Shown: positions 15,943-25,377 of the stretch, piece by piece
Position numbering within the stretch: the first letter of the stretch is position 1
Layout: every line of letters begins with the position of its first letter
The notes under the pieces: model-generated
Told to the model about the DNA's origin: nothing
The model's database searches: none
Seen by the model: the letters and a program-made list of their open reading frames with translations, nothing else
Position numbers and translations under genes: made by a program
Assembly (NCBI GenBank): GCA_938045315.1
Contig: CALINM010000050.1
Coordinates: 1-40,015 of the forward strand
DNA length: 40,015 nucleotides
DNA from: an uncultured bacterium
GTDB lineage: Bacteria; CALINM01
Direction: 5' to 3'

Positions 15943-16436
15943 GAGGCATTTCGAGGTTAGAAGGTAAATATGCTGTAACAATGGATCTCTATCCACCACA
16001 AGGTAAGGAATTTACAAGAATTCAGCCTTTTTTTGACAATTTAAGGCAAAATAGATTCACAACCACCAAATGTAAAAAATGTGGAAAACTCTCTTACCCA
16101 CCAAGGGTTATATGCCCTGAATGTTTATCAGAAGATTTAGAATGGGTTGATTTGCCAAAGGAAGGAACAGTTGTGGAGTCTGTTGTTGAGGAAATTGGAG
16201 TCCCAATAGGTTTTGAAACACCTTTAGTGCTTGCCATGGTCGAAATACCTGGCGCTTTTACTTTTATTGTAAGAATTATAAATTGCAAACCTGGAGCACT
16301 TCAAGCGGGTGATAAAGTTAGACTTAGTGTTTTTGAAGTAGAGCCTTTTCCTGCTGAGTTTGGAAGAGAGACTGTTGAAATAGCAAGGGTTTATTTTGCT
16401 TTTGAGCCTGTAGATCCAGAGAAAAGGATAAATTAA
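15939..16436 (+). CDS. DUF35 Zn-ribbon/OB-fold protein, partner of SCPx thiolase (BbsA-like)
   Basis: 165 aa with the DUF35 architecture: an N-terminal helix (FFDNLRQNRFTTTKC), rubredoxin-like zinc ribbon Cys45, Cys48, Cys59, Cys62 (CKKCGK...CPECL), then an OB-fold beta domain (GTVVESVVEEIG to KVRLSVFEVEPF). Such proteins associate with thiolase-fold subunits and are required for their activity. The 4-base overlap with the thiolase gene supports a stoichiometric complex. Confidence 0.85.
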   Translation: MRGISRLEGKYAVTMDLYPPQGKEFTRIQPFFDNLRQNRFTTTKCKKCGKLSYPPRVICPECLSEDLEWVDLPKEGTVVESVVEEIGVPIGFETPLVLAMVEIPGAFTFIVRIINCKPGALQAGDKVRLSVFEVEPFPAEFGRETVEIARVYFAFEPVDPEKRIN

Positions 16437-16515
16437 GAATATTACTGTTATGTTTAATTACTATTAATGCAGGGTATTGACTTTAAAATTTAAAAGGGAG
16501 AGATTCGAAAATAAA

Positions 16516-17604
16516 ATGGATTATTTAGGGTTTTTAAATGAGATTGCTAAGAGTAGAAAAGTTATTGGTTACTTTGACACATATTTCCCGGAAGAATTTG
16601 CCTATGCCATGGGGCTTCATCCAGTAAGAATAATGAGTGATGATGAGGAACCAGTTAGGGCTAATGAGTTTTTGCAGGGGTTTTGTTGTCCCTATGCAAA
16701 AAATATACTTGAACAGGCACTGAAGAAGAAGCTTAATTTTTTATCTGCTGCTATTTTTACAAGATATTGTGATTCATTAAGGGGCGTTTATGAGGTGTGG
16801 AAATCAGAAAAACTGAGCCCTGTTGTTGAGTTTATAAGATATTCACAGGTTGTAAGGGAAACGGCAAAGGATTACCTGAGTTTAGAGTTTAAGGATGTTT
16901 TTAATAGAGTAAAAAAAGCACTGGGATGTGATTATGATTATGATAGCCTTAAATATGCCATATCAAAAGTTAATAAGAAGAGAAAAGCTCTTCAAAGACT
17001 TTATTCAATGAGGAAGGAAGGGAAATTAAATATTTCATCTGAAGATTTTTATAAAACAGTCTTTTCGTCTACCTGGAAGCCCATCGATGAGTTTTTAAAA
17101 AGCTGTGAAGCTTTATTTTTACGAAACAATTCTGTAAACGTGAATTTTGATGATAAAAAAGTTGTACTCTCAGCCACAGAACTTGATAATTTAAATTTTT
17201 TCAAGTTACTTGATGAAATAGGATTTTTCATAGTTAGTGATGATATAGCCAGTGGAACGAGATATGTAAAAGATTTTGTATCTGAGGAGGGTGATACACT
17301 TGATGATCTCATTGAAAATATCGCTTTAAGATACATAATGAAACCGCCATGTTCTGTAAAAGATCCTTCGGATAGGAGGATTGATGAGCTTATAGAAGAG
17401 GTTAAAACAAGCGGTGCGAAGGGTGTTATTTTTTTCAGAACCAGGTTCTGCGATTCTGAAGGCATAGAATATGCATTTATAAAAAGAAGGTTAGAAACTG
17501 AAAAAATTCCCCATTTATATATTGAAAGTGACCACAGGCTTTCAAATTACCAACAGCTAAGAACAAGATTGGAAGCCTTTTATGAACAAATAGTGGGGAT
17601 TTAA
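16516..17604 (+). CDS. bzdN: Benzoyl-CoA reductase active-site subunit, BcrC/BzdN-like
   Basis: Member of the HgdB/2-hydroxyacyl-CoA dehydratase D fold that, with the BcrB-type partner, holds the [4Fe-4S] clusters and binds benzoyl-CoA for two-electron ring reduction. Three conserved cysteines are visible: FCCPYAKN, RYCDSLRG and RTRFCDSEG (about residues 57/58, 85 and 312). BCR-specific stretches are SDDIASGTRY and MKPPCSVKDPSDRR. The ATG at 16516 (362 aa) has AGGGAG 13 bases upstream; a TTG at 16477 (375 aa) is an alternative with poor spacing, and the residues between are helix-like, so the start is unsure. Together with bzdO and the ATPase pair it makes a full class I reductase. Confidence 0.85.
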   Translation: MDYLGFLNEIAKSRKVIGYFDTYFPEEFAYAMGLHPVRIMSDDEEPVRANEFLQGFCCPYAKNILEQALKKKLNFLSAAIFTRYCDSLRGVYEVWKSEKLSPVVEFIRYSQVVRETAKDYLSLEFKDVFNRVKKALGCDYDYDSLKYAISKVNKKRKALQRLYSMRKEGKLNISSEDFYKTVFSSTWKPIDEFLKSCEALFLRNNSVNVNFDDKKVVLSATELDNLNFFKLLDEIGFFIVSDDIASGTRYVKDFVSEEGDTLDDLIENIALRYIMKPPCSVKDPSDRRIDELIEEVKTSGAKGVIFFRTRFCDSEGIEYAFIKRRLETEKIPHLYIESDHRLSNYQQLRTRLEAFYEQIVGI

Positions 17605-17654
17605 CAGGATAATGGGGGAATACTAAGTAGTTTAAAGAAGAAAAAGGAGATCTG

Positions 17655-18866
17655 ATGGGAAAAAGATTGAAGGCCACAGAGAGTCTAAAAAGGTTGATAA
17701 AAAACTACTACGATGAGTATTTTTCCTGGGCAAAGGAAGGCAAGCCTACAGCATGGCTTAATGTGGGTGTGCCCTGTGAAGTATTTTATGCTATGGATGT
17801 TTTCCCCTTTTATCCCGAAAACTATGGTGCCATGTGCGGTGCTCAAAAGGTAACACCAGAACTTTCTCAAATAGCAGAATATCAGGGTTTTACGAACGAT
17901 ATATGTTCCTATGCGAGGGCGAATATTGGCTCACTCCTTTCCAAAAAAGGTCCTGTGGGAGAGCTTCCAATTCCCACTATTCAGGTGGAGACTACTAATT
18001 CTTGCATAATGATTATGACCTGGTGGAGGGCGGTGGAAAAATTGTTTAATGTCCCCACATTTGTTATAGATGCTCCATTGGTAAAGATGGATTCTGAAGG
18101 TCATCATCTTGATTATATGGAAATGGAACTTAAAAGGATGATTGATTTTATAGAAGAAAAAACGGGCAATAAATTTGATAAAGATAGGTTTACAGAGATT
18201 GTTAAAATCTCAAATGAAGGCAAAAGGTTATGGGCAGAAATACTGGAACTTAGAGCAAATGTCCCATGCCCGATGAATGCGGGAGATATATTTACACATA
18301 TGTTTCCCATGGTAGCATTAAGGGGTACACCCCCATATGTGGAGCATTTAAAATTTCTGAGAGACGAACTGAAGGAGAGAATTACCAATAGAGATTTTCC
18401 TGTTCCCCATGAAAAAGTGAGGCTCCTCTGGGACAATCTTCCCATATGGTTTGACTTAAGACTTTTTGATGAACTTGAACAGTATGGGATAATATTTGTC
18501 ATCGATACCTACACACAGGCCTGGGGCCCTCGCTTTATGGGTATAGTGGATGAAGAAAATCCTATTAGAAGCTTCGGGTATTATTTAGGTTCAGGATTTC
18601 TGAATGTACAGATTGAGAGAAGATGGCAACTTATGCAGGATTTAATCAAAGAATACAAAGTTGATGGTGTTGTCTTCCATTCCGATAGAAGTTGTAAACC
18701 CTACTCCCTTGTTCAACCAGAACTTTCAAAATTAATAAGGGATAATCTTAGTGTTCCCTCATTGATAATAGAGTCTGATCACAATGACCAGAGTGGTTAT
18801 GATAGAAATCGTGTAATAGAAAGAATAAAAGAGTTTAGTCAAATGATAGAAATGGGGAGGAAATAA
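17655..18866 (+). CDS. bzdO: Benzoyl-CoA reductase active-site subunit, BcrB/BzdO-like
   Basis: Second active-site subunit of class I benzoyl-CoA reductase, 403 aa, HgdB-like fold. Candidate cluster ligands are Cys84 in NDICSYARAN, Cys117 in ETTNSCIMIMTWW and Cys347 in FHSDRSCKPYSL, with an extra Cys61 in NYGAMCGAQK. The PTAWLNVGVPCEVFYAMDVFPFYPENYG entry resembles BcrB/BadE/BzdO rather than hydroxyacyl-CoA dehydratase subunits. It is slightly shorter than the roughly 430-residue proteobacterial homologues. AAGGAG precedes the ATG, and only one base separates its stop from the CoA-ligase start. Confidence 0.87.
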   Translation: MGKRLKATESLKRLIKNYYDEYFSWAKEGKPTAWLNVGVPCEVFYAMDVFPFYPENYGAMCGAQKVTPELSQIAEYQGFTNDICSYARANIGSLLSKKGPVGELPIPTIQVETTNSCIMIMTWWRAVEKLFNVPTFVIDAPLVKMDSEGHHLDYMEMELKRMIDFIEEKTGNKFDKDRFTEIVKISNEGKRLWAEILELRANVPCPMNAGDIFTHMFPMVALRGTPPYVEHLKFLRDELKERITNRDFPVPHEKVRLLWDNLPIWFDLRLFDELEQYGIIFVIDTYTQAWGPRFMGIVDEENPIRSFGYYLGSGFLNVQIERRWQLMQDLIKEYKVDGVVFHSDRSCKPYSLVQPELSKLIRDNLSVPSLIIESDHNDQSGYDRNRVIERIKEFSQMIEMGRK

Positions 18867-18867
18867 A

Positions 18868-20442
18868 ATGGGATGGGTAACAATTGGTGAAATAATCAAG
18901 ATGTTTGCAGAAAGAACACCTAATAAGGTAGCTACCCTTGATAAAAGGAGAAAACTAACATTTAAAGAGTGGAATGAAAGAGCAAACAAGATTGCCAATG
19001 CTTTGATGGGGCTTGGCATTGGGAAGGGCGATAGAGTAGCTGTTCTTGCATATAATTGCATTGAGTGGATGGAAATTTATGCTGCTGCAGCAAAAGGTGG
19101 CTTTATAGTAGTGCCTGTGATGTTTCGGCTTGCCCCTCCTGAGATGAAATATGTAATTAATCATTCAGGTGCAAAAGCACTGATATATTCAGAAGATTTT
19201 AACGATACAGTGAATCTATTAAGCAGGGATATTCCTGAAGTTAAAGTCTATGTGAAGTTTAATGGCATCGAATGTGAATGTGGATGTGAGGATGAGACAA
19301 CCTATCTATATGAAGGATTGATTGAAAAGGCAAGTTTTGATGAACCTGATGTTAATGTTACCAGTAAAGATATTTGGATAATCATGTACACAGGTGGTAC
19401 AACGGGTCTGCCAAAGGGTGTTATTAAAACCCATGAATCTCTGATAGCTCAATTCTTAGTCACTGCTTATGAAAAGGGATTTATCGAAACGGATATTGGT
19501 ATGGTTGTAATGCCCCTTTGTCATATTAATTCAGTTTATTATGGCTTTACTTTCACATATATTGGAGCAACATGTTATGTATATCCCATGCGAAGTTTCG
19601 ACCCTGAAGACTTACTAAAAACAATCTCAGAAGAGAGGATAACATTTACTTCCCTTGTGCCAACTCATTATATAATGATTCTCGCTTTACCAGATAATGT
19701 AAAATCAAAGTATAACGTTGATTGTATAAAGAAGCTGCTTTGCTCTTCTGCACCAGTTAGAAGGGACACAAAACTTAAGATCTTAGAGTTTTTCAAGAAT
19801 TCACAACTTTTTGAAGCCTATGGCTCCACCGAGGCAGGTATTGTAACGATTTTAAGACCCCATGAACAATTGATAAAGCTTGGATCTATTGGAAGAGAGG
19901 TTATAGGTATTGACAGAATCAAGCTGCTTGATGAGAATGGTAATGAAGTTCCAGTGGGTGAGGTGGGCGAACTATATTCAAGGGGGCCTATGATGTTTTC
20001 AGGTTATTGGAATGAGCCTGAAAAAACAGCGAAAGCTTTTAGGGGTGAGTATTTTAGTGCTGGTGATATGGCTTATAAAGATGAAGATGGCTTTTTTTAC
20101 CTTGTAGATAGAAAGGCCAACATGATTATAACGGGTGGGGAAAATGTTTATCCCTCGGAAGTAGAAAATGTTGTAGGATCACATCCTGCAGTGAAAGACG
20201 TAGCAGTTATAGGGGTACCCCATGAAAAATGGGGTGAACAGGTTACAGCGGTTGTAGTATTGCATGAGGGTAAATCAGCAACTGCTCAAGAAATAATTGA
20301 ACATTGCAGGGGAAAGATTGCGGGATTTAAGATACCCAAAGAGGTTATTTTCATAAAGGACGAAGAGATGCCAAGAAGCGGAGCAGGTAAAATATTGCAC
20401 AGGGTATTAAGGGAAACATACGGAAAAGAGATGAGGAGATAA
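18868..20442 (+). CDS. AMP-dependent acyl-CoA synthetase/ligase
   Basis: ANL-superfamily adenylate-forming ligase, 524 aa. The P-loop is MYTGGTTGLPKGV, motif A5 is EAYGSTEAG, the hinge is AGDMAYKDEDGFFYLVDRKANMIITGGENVYPSEVE, and the catalytic Lys lies in PRSGAGKILHR near the C terminus. It sits one base after bzdO, so it may activate benzoate or another (alicyclic or aromatic) acid for this pathway. The sequence looks more FadD/CaiC-like than like characterised benzoate-CoA ligases, so the exact acid is open. There is no better benzoate-CoA ligase candidate in the window. Confidence 0.85.
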   Translation: MGWVTIGEIIKMFAERTPNKVATLDKRRKLTFKEWNERANKIANALMGLGIGKGDRVAVLAYNCIEWMEIYAAAAKGGFIVVPVMFRLAPPEMKYVINHSGAKALIYSEDFNDTVNLLSRDIPEVKVYVKFNGIECECGCEDETTYLYEGLIEKASFDEPDVNVTSKDIWIIMYTGGTTGLPKGVIKTHESLIAQFLVTAYEKGFIETDIGMVVMPLCHINSVYYGFTFTYIGATCYVYPMRSFDPEDLLKTISEERITFTSLVPTHYIMILALPDNVKSKYNVDCIKKLLCSSAPVRRDTKLKILEFFKNSQLFEAYGSTEAGIVTILRPHEQLIKLGSIGREVIGIDRIKLLDENGNEVPVGEVGELYSRGPMMFSGYWNEPEKTAKAFRGEYFSAGDMAYKDEDGFFYLVDRKANMIITGGENVYPSEVENVVGSHPAVKDVAVIGVPHEKWGEQVTAVVVLHEGKSATAQEIIEHCRGKIAGFKIPKEVIFIKDEEMPRSGAGKILHRVLRETYGKEMRR

Positions 20443-20507
20443 GCCTGTAAAGGAAATGGAAGCTAATGAGAAAATGGTTTGTTTTAAACTAAATAGAGGG
20501 AGGTAAT

Positions 20508-21290
20508 ATGGGAAACTATAATTTTTTGACAATTGAAAGGGATGAAGCGGTCGCAATTATTAAAATGAACAGGCCACCAACAAATCCTATTAACAGGGAT
20601 TTTGTTGAGGAAATAAATAGTGCATTTGAAGAACTTAAAACTGAAGATGACTCAAAAACAATAATAATAACAAGTGCTATTGAAAAATTTTTTGTTGCTG
20701 GAGCAGACATAAAGATGATTGCAAATATGACAGAAAAGGATGCTGATGAGGTTACTGCATTTTTTCAGGAAACCTTCCAGAAAATAAATGAATTAGAGAA
20801 AATTGTCATTGCCGCTATAAATGGGTTTGCTTTAGGTGGAGGGTGTGAGCTGGCACTTGCTTGTGATTACAGATTTATGGCAAGGGGTGATTATAAAATT
20901 GGACTTCCAGAAGTAACCCTGGGTATCATCCCGGGCGCTGGTGGGATCCAAAGACTGGGAAGATTAATGGGACCAAAAGCATTAGATTTATTAATAAATA
21001 AAACTATGCTCAGTCCCGAGGAAGCACTTAATGTGGGACTCATAGATGCTTTATATGAACCACAGGATTTAATGATTGAGACAGTAAGGTTTGCAAAAAA
21101 GTTGTCAAAGGGAGCTACAAAAGCTATGGGTATCATAAAAAGATGCTTGAATAGGGGTTTTGATTTAAATATCAGAGATGGCTTAAGGCTTGATAAAGAT
21201 GGGTTTGTGGAGGTGTTTAAAACAGCTGATGCAAAAGAAGGTTTAAATGCCTTTATTGAGAAAAGAAAACCAGTTTTTACAGGTAAATAA
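20508..21290 (+). CDS. Enoyl-CoA hydratase (crotonase)
   Basis: Crotonase, 260 aa, with both catalytic glutamates in place: ALGGGCELALACD and GLPEVTLGIIPGAGGIQRL. The oxyanion region is FVAGADIKMIAN. Likely hydrates crotonyl-CoA produced by the glutaryl-CoA dehydrogenase encoded at 30607, or another straight-chain enoyl-CoA. It is distinct from Dch (9615), which has different loops. AGGGAGG upstream, and the 3-hydroxyacyl-CoA dehydrogenase follows 21 bases later. Confidence 0.9.
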   Translation: MGNYNFLTIERDEAVAIIKMNRPPTNPINRDFVEEINSAFEELKTEDDSKTIIITSAIEKFFVAGADIKMIANMTEKDADEVTAFFQETFQKINELEKIVIAAINGFALGGGCELALACDYRFMARGDYKIGLPEVTLGIIPGAGGIQRLGRLMGPKALDLLINKTMLSPEEALNVGLIDALYEPQDLMIETVRFAKKLSKGATKAMGIIKRCLNRGFDLNIRDGLRLDKDGFVEVFKTADAKEGLNAFIEKRKPVFTGK

Positions 21291-21311
21291 AACTAAATTG
21301 AGGAGGGAGCT

Positions 21312-22181
21312 ATGGAGTTAAGCGATATCAAAATAATTGGTGTATGTGGGAGTGGGTCAATGGGTGCAGGAATTATTCAGGTTGCAGCTCAAACGGGGTT
21401 TACTGTGAAGGTGCTGGAGGCTAATGAACAGGCAATTTCAAGGGGAAAATCAATTATTGAAGGTGGTTTGAAAAAGCTCGTTGATAAAGGTAAGATGGCG
21501 CCTGAAGAAAGAGATGCGGTGATTTCGAGAATTACATTTTATACCGATGCATCTAATTTAAATGATGTGGATTTTATAATTGAGGCAGTTTTTGAAAATA
21601 TGGATGTGAAGAAAGAACTCTTTCAAAGACTGGACAAAGTTACAAAGGATAATGTAGTCTACGCAAGTAATACATCATCACTTTCTATAACTGAAATGGC
21701 ATCTTTCTGTAAAAGACCGAATAAGTTTATAGGTATGCACTTTTTTAATCCAGTGCCTGTGATGAAGCTTGTTGAGATAATTCCAGCACTTCAGACAGAT
21801 GAAGATACAATTAAACTTGCAAGGGGATTGGCAGAAAAATTTGGCAAAACAACTGTTCTCTGCAAGGATACCCCTGGGTTTATAGTTAATAGACTTCTTG
21901 TTCCAATGATGCTTGATGCAGCAAGATTGTATGAAGCAGGCATAGCTTCGGCGGAAGACATAGATAATGCTATGGTTTTAGGTACAAATATGCCAATGGG
22001 GCCATTAAAACTTATGGATTTTACGGGTGTAGAAATTGCTTATTACGTGGGAAACATCTTCTATGAATATACAAAAGACCCAAGATTTAATCCACCAGAT
22101 ATAATGAGAAAGATGGTAAAAGCAGGATACCTAGGCATGAAAACAGGTAAAGGTTTTTATGATTATACAAAAAAAGATTAA
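21312..22181 (+). CDS. 3-hydroxyacyl-CoA (3-hydroxybutyryl-CoA) dehydrogenase
   Basis: 289-aa stand-alone 3-hydroxyacyl-CoA dehydrogenase of the Hbd/PaaH type. The NAD motif GSGSMG is at the N terminus, followed by SNTSSLSITEMA, the catalytic-His motif GMHFFNPVPVMKLVEI, and C-terminal TDxxx-type domain LGTNMPMGPLKLMDFTG. It oxidises 3-hydroxybutyryl-CoA to acetoacetyl-CoA, completing the glutaryl-CoA branch with the hydratase upstream and the thiolase at 6509. AGGAGGG lies before the ATG. Confidence 0.92.
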   Translation: MELSDIKIIGVCGSGSMGAGIIQVAAQTGFTVKVLEANEQAISRGKSIIEGGLKKLVDKGKMAPEERDAVISRITFYTDASNLNDVDFIIEAVFENMDVKKELFQRLDKVTKDNVVYASNTSSLSITEMASFCKRPNKFIGMHFFNPVPVMKLVEIIPALQTDEDTIKLARGLAEKFGKTTVLCKDTPGFIVNRLLVPMMLDAARLYEAGIASAEDIDNAMVLGTNMPMGPLKLMDFTGVEIAYYVGNIFYEYTKDPRFNPPDIMRKMVKAGYLGMKTGKGFYDYTKKD

Positions 22182-22196
22182 AGGAGGAGGTAGAAA

Positions 22197-23546
22197 ATGC
22201 CGATATGGAGCAACGTTGAAACATTAAGCAGGGATGAGTTAAGAAAAATACAGTCTCAAAGACTAAGACATGTTTGTGAGAGGGTCTATGAGAGAGTCCC
22301 TTTTTACAAAAAAGCTTTTGATGAGAAGGGCATAAAACCTTCGGATATCAAGTCCATAGATGATATAGTAAAACTACCTTTTACTACAAAGGCTGATCTA
22401 AGGGATAACTACCCTTTCAACCTTTTTGCTGAACCCCTTTCAAATATTGTAAGAATCCATGCTTCATCAGGTACCACTGGTAAGCCCACTGTTGTTGGTT
22501 ACACGAGATATGATATCGAAATGTGGGCAGAAGCGATGGCCAGAACAATGAGTGCAGCGGGTGTAACAAAATACGATATTGTGCAAAATGCCTATGGTTA
22601 TGGTCTTTTTACTGGTGGACTTGGTGCCCATTATGGTGCAGAAAAGATTGGTGCGGCAGTTATTCCCATATCTGGTGGGCAGACACAAAAACAGATAATG
22701 CTAATGCAAGATTTTGGTAGTACTGTGCTTTGCTCTACTCCATCATTTGCACTTTATATTTATGATGAGATGCAGAGAATGGGTATAAATCCCCTTTCAT
22801 TAAAATTAAGAGTAGGTATTTTTGGTGCTGAGCCCTGGACAGATGCAATGAGAAAGGATATCGAAAAACATCTTAATATTAAAGCAATCGATATATATGG
22901 TTTGAGTGAGATTACAGGTCCTGGTGTATCCTTTGAGTGTGAAGAAGCCCAAAGTGGTCTTCATGTAAATGAGGATCTCTTCTATCCAGAGATAATTAAC
23001 CCTGATACGGGCGAGCCATTACCATATGGTGAAGAGGGTGAGCTAGTTCTAACCACCCTTGCAAAAGAAGGGATTCCCCTAATTCGCTACAGAGTTAAAG
23101 ATATTACTAAACTAAATCCCGAAAAATGTATCTGTGGTAGAACATTTGTCAGAATGGATAGGGTACGTGGTAGAAGTGATGATATGTTAATAATTCGTGG
23201 TGTGAATGTATTCCCCTCTCAAGTTGAATCAGTTCTTTTAAAATCTCCAGAAATAGCTCCCCATTATATGATTATAGTAGATAGGAAAGGCAGACTTGAT
23301 GAAATGACTGTTCAGGTTGAGGTAACACCGGAATTTGCGGAAAAGTATTGTAAAACTATGTTATCTGAGGATGGTAAGAAGTTTGCCGGTGAAAATGATG
23401 AGATGAGAAAATTGAAAAACATTGCTCAGAAAAACATAAAAGAAATTATTGGTGTAAATACAAACATTGTTCTTATGCCACCCCAGACCATTCAGAGAAG
23501 TGAAGGTAAAGCAAAAAGGGTGATAGATAATAGACCTAAAGAATAA
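22197..23546 (+). CDS. paaK: Phenylacetate-CoA ligase family protein
   Basis: Adenylate-forming arylacetate-CoA ligase, 449 aa, PaaK type. The ATP motif [16 protein letters not shown], the aryl-binding [22 protein letters not shown], the hinge [19 protein letters not shown] and the C-terminal [12 protein letters not shown] are all typical. It activates phenylacetate or a hydroxy-phenylacetate. iorAB directly downstream can make arylacetyl-CoA from arylpyruvates, so both routes into phenylacetyl-CoA are together. In benzoate-degraders PaaK homologues can also act on other aromatic acids. Confidence 0.88.
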   Translation: MPIWSNVETLSRDELRKIQSQRLRHVCERVYERVPFYKKAFDEKGIKPSDIKSIDDIVKLPFTTKADLRDNYPFNLFAEPLSNIVRIHASSGTTGKPTVVGYTRYDIEMWAEAMARTMSAAGVTKYDIVQNAYGYGLFTGGLGAHYGAEKIGAAVIPISGGQTQKQIMLMQDFGSTVLCSTPSFALYIYDEMQRMGINPLSLKLRVGIFGAEPWTDAMRKDIEKHLNIKAIDIYGLSEITGPGVSFECEEAQSGLHVNEDLFYPEIINPDTGEPLPYGEEGELVLTTLAKEGIPLIRYRVKDITKLNPEKCICGRTFVRMDRVRGRSDDMLIIRGVNVFPSQVESVLLKSPEIAPHYMIIVDRKGRLDEMTVQVEVTPEFAEKYCKTMLSEDGKKFAGENDEMRKLKNIAQKNIKEIIGVNTNIVLMPPQTIQRSEGKAKRVIDNRPKE

Positions 23547-23619
23547 ATGGAGAATAAATGGGTAAAAGGATTTAAAAGGTGGCAAATGATTAAAGAATAT
23601 ATAAAACTTAGGAGGCTAA

Positions 23620-25377
23620 ATGAAAGTAATTCTCTCAGGCAATGAAGCAATAGCGAGGGGCTTCTATGAAGGAGGGGGTAAGGTTGTTTCTTCCTATCCG
23701 GGAACTCCTTCAACAGAAGTAACTGAAACACTTGCTGAAAGTTACAAAGATAAAGGGATTCATGTGGAATGGGCAGCAAATGAAAAAGTAGCCTTTGAAG
23801 TAGCTATAGGTGCTTCCCTATCTGGTGTGCGTTCTATGGCATGTATGAAGCATGTGGGTGTTAATGTGGCAGCTGATCCTCTTATGACAGTGGCTTATAC
23901 GGGCGTTAATGGCGGTTTGATACTTATGGTTGCTGATGATCCTGGCATGTTTAGTTCTCAGAATGAACAGGATAGTAGGCACTATGCAAGATTTGCCAAG
24001 ATACCCTGTTTAGAGCCCTCAGATGCTCAGGAAGCAAAAGATTTTGTAAAAAAGAGTTTTGAGATAAGTGAAATGTTTGATACCCCCGTGATTTTGAGGA
24101 CCACCACAAGAATATCTCATTGTAAAAGTGTTGTTGAACTAAAGGATGGAGAGATAATTGAAGGCAGAGGGCTACAAAGGGATTTTCAAAAGTATGTAAT
24201 GCTTCCTGTAAACGCACAAAAGAGGCATGTTTTTGTTGAAGAGAGGCTTAAAAAATTAAAAGAGTTTGCAGAAACGACGGAACTTAATATTTGGGAAAGG
24301 GGATCATCAGCCCTTGGTATAATCACCAATGGTATATCCTATCAGTATGCAAAAGAAGCTTTCCCGGAAGCATCCTTTTTAAAATTGGGAATGACATGGC
24401 CGCTTCCTGAAAATAAAATTAAAGAGTTTGCCAGAAGCGTAGAAAAACTAGTAGTTATAGAAGAGCTTGATCCCATTATAGAGGATACTATTAAAGCGAT
24501 TGGAGTTGAGGTACATATTGGCAAAAATAGGTTTCCCCTTTGTGGAGAGTATAGTAAGACCCTTGTTTACGAGATTGTATCAGGGGAAAAAGTAGAAAAG
24601 AAGGAGCCATTAACAAACTTAACAAAGAGACCACCAACATTCTGCCCTGGCTGTTCCCATAGAGGGCTTTTTACAGTTTTATCAAAATTAAAACCCTTTG
24701 TGTCTGGGGACATTGGTTGTTATACTTTGGGTGCTCTACCACCATTTACATCCATGCATAGTTGTATTTGTATGGGTGCGAGTGTATCGGGTGCTCATGG
24801 TATTGCGATGGGGTTAAAAACTCAAGGGATAAAAGACAAACCAGTAGCTATTATTGGAGATTCCACTTTTATACACTCCGGCATTACAGGTTTGATAAAT
24901 ATGGTATATAACCAGGGTGATGCGATAGTTGTAATTATGAATAATGATACAACAGGAATGACTGGCGGGCAGGAGCACCCAGGGACAGGTAGAAAGGCGA
25001 CGGGGGAAGAAACAGTAAAGTTGAATATAGAGAAATTATGTCAATTGATTGGTGCAAAGAGGGTTATTGAAATTGATACTTACAACCTGAAAGAGCTTGA
25101 ACAAATATTTAAAGAAGAAATGGAAAAAGAAGGTCCCAGTGTTTTAATTTCCAATGATCCCTGCGTTTTAAGATACAGGGTTTCTAAAAAACCTTTAAGC
25201 GTAAATAAAGAAAAATGTACAGCATGTAAAATGTGTCTGAAAGTAGGGTGTATAGCATTAACCTTTATTGAGAAAGCCGAGGCAAAATATACAGAGATAG
25301 ATCCTTTGCTTTGCAACGGCTGTACTGTTTGTCAGCAAATGTGCAAGTTTGATGCAATCGAAGGGGGTGAAAAATGA
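23620..25377 (+). CDS. iorA: Indolepyruvate ferredoxin oxidoreductase, alpha subunit
   Basis: Thiamine-diphosphate 2-oxoacid oxidoreductase, 585 aa, that decarboxylates aryl pyruvates to arylacyl-CoA and reduces ferredoxin. Pyrimidine-binding N-domain begins SGNEAIARGFYEGG and SSYPGTPSTEV; TPP-domain motifs are FCPGCSHRGLF, GDIGCYTLG, HSCICMGASVSGAHG and GDSTFIHSGITG with the NNDTTGMTGGQ metal loop. A C-terminal two-cluster ferredoxin domain ends the protein (CTACKMCLKVGC and CNGCTVCQQMC). The stop overlaps iorB by four bases. The reduced ferredoxin formed would be usable by benzoyl-CoA reductase. Confidence 0.92.
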   Translation: MKVILSGNEAIARGFYEGGGKVVSSYPGTPSTEVTETLAESYKDKGIHVEWAANEKVAFEVAIGASLSGVRSMACMKHVGVNVAADPLMTVAYTGVNGGLILMVADDPGMFSSQNEQDSRHYARFAKIPCLEPSDAQEAKDFVKKSFEISEMFDTPVILRTTTRISHCKSVVELKDGEIIEGRGLQRDFQKYVMLPVNAQKRHVFVEERLKKLKEFAETTELNIWERGSSALGIITNGISYQYAKEAFPEASFLKLGMTWPLPENKIKEFARSVEKLVVIEELDPIIEDTIKAIGVEVHIGKNRFPLCGEYSKTLVYEIVSGEKVEKKEPLTNLTKRPPTFCPGCSHRGLFTVLSKLKPFVSGDIGCYTLGALPPFTSMHSCICMGASVSGAHGIAMGLKTQGIKDKPVAIIGDSTFIHSGITGLINMVYNQGDAIVVIMNNDTTGMTGGQEHPGTGRKATGEETVKLNIEKLCQLIGAKRVIEIDTYNLKELEQIFKEEMEKEGPSVLISNDPCVLRYRVSKKPLSVNKEKCTACKMCLKVGCIALTFIEKAEAKYTEIDPLLCNGCTVCQQMCKFDAIEGGEK

